NCBI GenBank assembly: GCA_013044305.1
Contig: JABEUT010000155.1
Span: 1-8,064, forward strand
DNA from: Bacteroidia bacterium
GTDB taxonomy: Bacteria; Bacteroidota; Bacteroidia; JABEUT01
DNA: 8,064 nucleotides
Direction of reading: 5' to 3'
The notes beneath the pieces were generated by a model. That model was given only the letters and a program-made list of their open reading frames with translations, did not search any database and was not told the origin of the DNA. The translations under genes were made by a program, and so were the position numbers. This document shows positions 6,822 through 8,064 of this stretch, one piece after another (within the stretch, counting starts at the first letter, position 1; every line of letters begins with the position of its first letter).

Positions 6822-7003
6822 TTTTTCCCATTACGTTTGGCATCCGGAATTTTAAATGCCTCTTCAATAGGAATAAAATCTCCTTTATGGGCTTTTGCTT
6901 CATCGTAAAGTTTTATATCATCCAACTCTTCAAGTTCTTCTAATAATCGTTTGTAATCCTTCATAGGAAGGAGAACTGCACGTTTTTTTACTTTTTTTAT
7001 CAA
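6818..7003 (-). CDS. Phd/YefM-like antitoxin, probably frameshifted near its start
   Basis: The open frame begins at a TTG (7003) and encodes 61 residues: KKRAVLLPMKDYKRLLEELE, then ELDDIKLYDEAKAHKGDF and IPIEEAFKIPDAKR. The LPMKDY...LEELEELDDIxLYDEAK core is typical of Phd/YefM-type antitoxins that pair with RelE/ParE toxins; they bind DNA with the N-terminal part and mask the toxin with the C-terminal part. The natural start is probably the ATG at 7022-7020 in another frame, which reads MKAEFIIDKK, the expected N-terminus. Joining them needs removal of one A from one of two A7 runs (6992-6998 or 6983-6989), giving a 67-residue protein. The shift may be real decay, sequencing error, or a slippage site. 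The stop overlaps the toxin remnant by four bases. It may survive as an orphan antitoxin. Confidence 0.6.
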   Translation of the reverse strand: MIKKVKKRAVLLPMKDYKRLLEELEELDDIKLYDEAKAHKGDFIPIEEAFKIPDAKRNGKK

Positions 7004-7026
7004 TTATAAACTCTGCTTTCATAATA

Positions 7027-7034
7027 CAAAGGTA
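7027..7034 (-). promoter_or_regulatory. -7 box for the first toxin-antitoxin module
   Basis: The minus strand reads TACCTTTG, an exact TAnnTTTG match, only four bases before the ATG at 7022. Transcription would begin at or next to that ATG, giving a leaderless or nearly leaderless message. It forms the left edge of repeat copy 1 and corresponds to the box at 7840-7847 in copy 2. Confidence 0.55.
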
Positions 7035-7188
7035 CGAAAAAATGGAAAAATGAGAGCTGAAAATTACAATGATATAGCTTATAAACCACGCCGAACGAGA
7101 CAATCTTTAAAATGGGATAGGTTTAAGGAACGCTTTCCCTTTTAGGGGAAGGTAAGTAATGGGGCAGCCGCAACCTCTATAAATAAAT

Positions 7189-7208
7189 GGCGTAGATTCA
7201 ACTACGCC
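7189..7208 (-). terminator. Possible terminator hairpin after the vapC-like gene
   Basis: On the minus strand GGCGTAG-TTGAAT-CTACGCC forms a perfect 7-bp stem, 16 bases past the vapC-like stop, followed by ATTTATTTATAG. The tail is T-rich but interrupted by A, so intrinsic termination is uncertain. The hairpin belongs to repeat copy 1 and has a weaker counterpart at 8006-8021 (CGTAG/CTACG). Confidence 0.3.
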
Positions 7209-7224
7209 TAACGGGATTGAGAAA

Positions 7225-7593
7225 TTACTCTTTAAATGGATTAACAACTTTTAATTTCTTAATGTTTTTAAAATCACCGGTATTACGTGTAATGAGTTCA
7301 GCGTGAGAAGTAATAGCGGTAGCGGCTATAATTGAATCAGCAAGAGTCAAATTGTTTGCCTGGCGAATTGCAACCGCTTCGTGAATAATAATATCGGTTA
7401 AAGGAATTATTGTGACATATTTTAAAAGGGCGTCAAAATATTTTTTGTCAGCAGCATCCAGTTTATAGTATCCGAGAACCTCAATTATCGAAATAGACGC
7501 AACACAATGGTTGGCGCTTGTAAAGTATTGCCGAAGGAAAGATAATTTTGGATTGGCAGAATAAATGATGATATTACTGTCTATAATGTGCAT
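7225..7593 (-). CDS. vapC: VapC-type PIN-domain ribonuclease toxin
   Basis: A 122-residue PIN-domain protein, the toxin of a type II toxin-antitoxin pair. VapC toxins are Mg2+-dependent endoribonucleases that commonly cut tRNA or rRNA. All four acidic active-site residues are present: D5 in HIIDSNIII, E38 in ISIIEVLGYY, D86 in LTLADSIIAATA, and D107 in LITRNTGDFKNI. Length and the C-terminal LKVVNPF are normal for the family, so the gene looks intact. It starts with ATG at 7593, seven bases after the antitoxin stop, so the two are co-transcribed, antitoxin first. The RNA target cannot be read from the sequence. Confidence 0.92.
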   Translation of the reverse strand: MHIIDSNIIIYSANPKLSFLRQYFTSANHCVASISIIEVLGYYKLDAADKKYFDALLKYVTIIPLTDIIIHEAVAIRQANNLTLADSIIAATAITSHAELITRNTGDFKNIKKLKVVNPFKE

Positions 7594-7600
7594 CAGGTAT

Positions 7601-7822
7601 TCAGCGTAATGGCCTGTCTTTTCTTAATTCCTTTTGCCATTTTATCGGGTCTGAAATACTTTTTCCGCTGCCTCCTTTTTTAATAATAGAAAGCAGTTTT
7701 TGTCTTTCAAGCAATGAAGAATTCTTAGTTGAAGTTACCACTTTCACTTTTAATCGTGACAAAAGCTGAAGGAGTAGTTCATAATCTTTATTATCGTCCA
7801 CCTGTAAGGTTACAGTATTCAT
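7601..7822 (-). CDS. Antitoxin partner of the PIN toxin
   Basis: A 73-residue protein directly upstream of the vapC-like gene in the same orientation. The N-terminal part (MNTVTLQVDDNKDYELLLQ, about 1-19) reads as a beta strand then a helix. The C-terminal part (KKGGSGKSISDPIKWQKELR, then KDRPLR, 48-73) is basic and has the KGG...I.DP..WQ.E.R.DR pattern that I recognise from small antitoxins next to PIN toxins in Bacteroidota. By family logic it neutralises the toxin and represses the operon. I cannot assign it to a named DNA-binding fold (VapB, AbrB or ribbon-helix-helix) from sequence alone. The ATG at 7822 has no Shine-Dalgarno and lies 17 bases downstream of a TATCTTTG box. Confidence 0.85.
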   Translation of the reverse strand: MNTVTLQVDDNKDYELLLQLLSRLKVKVVTSTKNSSLLERQKLLSIIKKGGSGKSISDPIKWQKELRKDRPLR

Positions 7823-7839
7823 TGTTTAAGTAATTTAGA

Positions 7840-7847
7840 CAAAGATA
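7840..7847 (-). promoter_or_regulatory. -7 box for the vapBC-like module
   Basis: The minus strand reads TATCTTTG, an exact TAnnTTTG match, at the left edge of repeat copy 2. The predicted start of transcription is around 7833, giving a leader of roughly 11 bases before the ATG at 7822. No TTTG -33 element is visible inside the repeat at the usual distance. Confidence 0.55.
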
Positions 7848-8031
7848 CGAAAAAAATGGAAAAATGAGAGCTGAAAATTACATTGGTATGGCTTATAAAA
7901 TAAGCCGAATGAGACAATCTTTAAAATGGGATAGGTTTAAGGAACGCTTTCCCTTTTAGGGGAAAGTAAGGAATGGGGCAGCCAAAGCCTGTTCAATTAA
8001 CCATGCGTAGTTTAAGCTACGGCTAACAGGG
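7840..8031. repeat. Hairpin-rich repeat, copy 2
   Basis: Second copy of the element at 7027-7215, about 192 bases, same orientation. The two differ by two single-base indels and scattered substitutions. This copy has better-formed hairpins: GGCTTAT-AAA-ATAAGCC (7890-7906), CTTTCCC-TTTTAG-GGGAAAG (7947-7966) and CGTAG-TTTAAG-CTACG (8006-8021). The first is absent from copy 1. It carries the promoter box of the vapBC-like module at its left edge. To its right (8032-8064) only a short palindrome, ATAATT-GCA-AATTAT, is seen before the window ends. Confidence 0.85.
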
Positions 8032-8064
8032 CTATAATTGCAAATTATGAATATACTTTAGCAC

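Larger units (their letters stand above)
7027..7215. repeat. Hairpin-rich repeat, copy 1
   Basis: About 189 bases, closely matching 7840-8031 in the same orientation at an offset of 813-815. The stretch from 7098 to 7151 is nearly identical between copies; the block 7071-7096 and the right third diverge. Structures in this copy: CTTTCCC (7133-7139) with GGGAAGG (7146-7152), paired if one G-U is allowed; and GGCGTAG (7189-7195) with CTACGCC (7202-7208). A 31-codon open frame (7050-7145, plus strand) is also shared, but every codon change between copies alters the amino acid, so I do not call it a gene. It is non-coding as far as can be seen; a REP/MITE-like dispersed element or a structured RNA are possible. 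Confidence 0.85.

Noticed and set aside
7027..8031. Integron attC sites framing the TA cassette (GCCTAAC at 7206-7212 resembles an R'' site)
   Set aside because: No matching GTTRRRY partner is found at attC spacing on either side, copy 2 has GGCTAAC which breaks the consensus, and no integrase is in the window.
7027..8031. CRISPR-like repeat array
   Set aside because: There are only two copies, about 190 bases long and 813 bases apart with genes between them; no short regular repeats or spacers.

Overview
The window looks like chromosomal DNA of a member of the Bacteroidota, plausibly the Chitinophagales/Sphingobacteriia side. The grounds are: a secreted beta-propeller protein ending in a type IX secretion (Por) sorting domain, TAnnTTTG-type -7 promoter boxes, a near absence of Shine-Dalgarno sequences, and Bacteroidota-style RpoN and toxin-antitoxin proteins. 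No finer placement is supported.

Left part (1-3218), housekeeping. A truncated ABC-F ATPase gene runs leftward off the window from a GTG at 774. A 366-base divergent intergenic region separates it from rpoN (sigma-54, 1141-2592, +). The stop codon of rpoN overlaps (ATGA) the start of a six-helix membrane protein with degenerate PAP2-phosphatase-like motifs (2589-3218, +).

Middle part (3241-6494), all on the minus strand and convergent with rpoN. In transcription order: a small putative lipoprotein (6494-6270), a DUF1569/DinB-fold protein (6195-5734), a secreted six-NHL-repeat propeller with a T9SS C-terminal domain (5697-4288), and an MscS-family mechanosensitive channel (4275-3241). The gaps DUF1569-NHL (36 bases) and NHL-MscS (12 bases) suggest co-transcription; a functional link is not evident.

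Right part (about 6600-8064) is visibly more AT-rich and looks like accessory DNA. It holds two toxin-antitoxin modules on the minus strand. The first (7022-6693) is decayed: a Phd/YefM-like antitoxin with an apparent frameshift in an A-tract, overlapping a RelE/ParE toxin remnant with an amber codon at position 4 and a lost C-terminal half. The second (7822-7225) is intact: a small antitoxin followed by a VapC-type PIN ribonuclease with all four acidic residues. Directly upstream of each module lies one copy of a roughly 190-base hairpin-rich repeat in the same orientation. Its module-facing edge carries a TAnnTTTG box, so each module appears to be driven from the edge of a repeat copy, and the intact vapBC-like module sits between two copies like a cassette. 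This repeat/TA arrangement is the most interesting part of the window.
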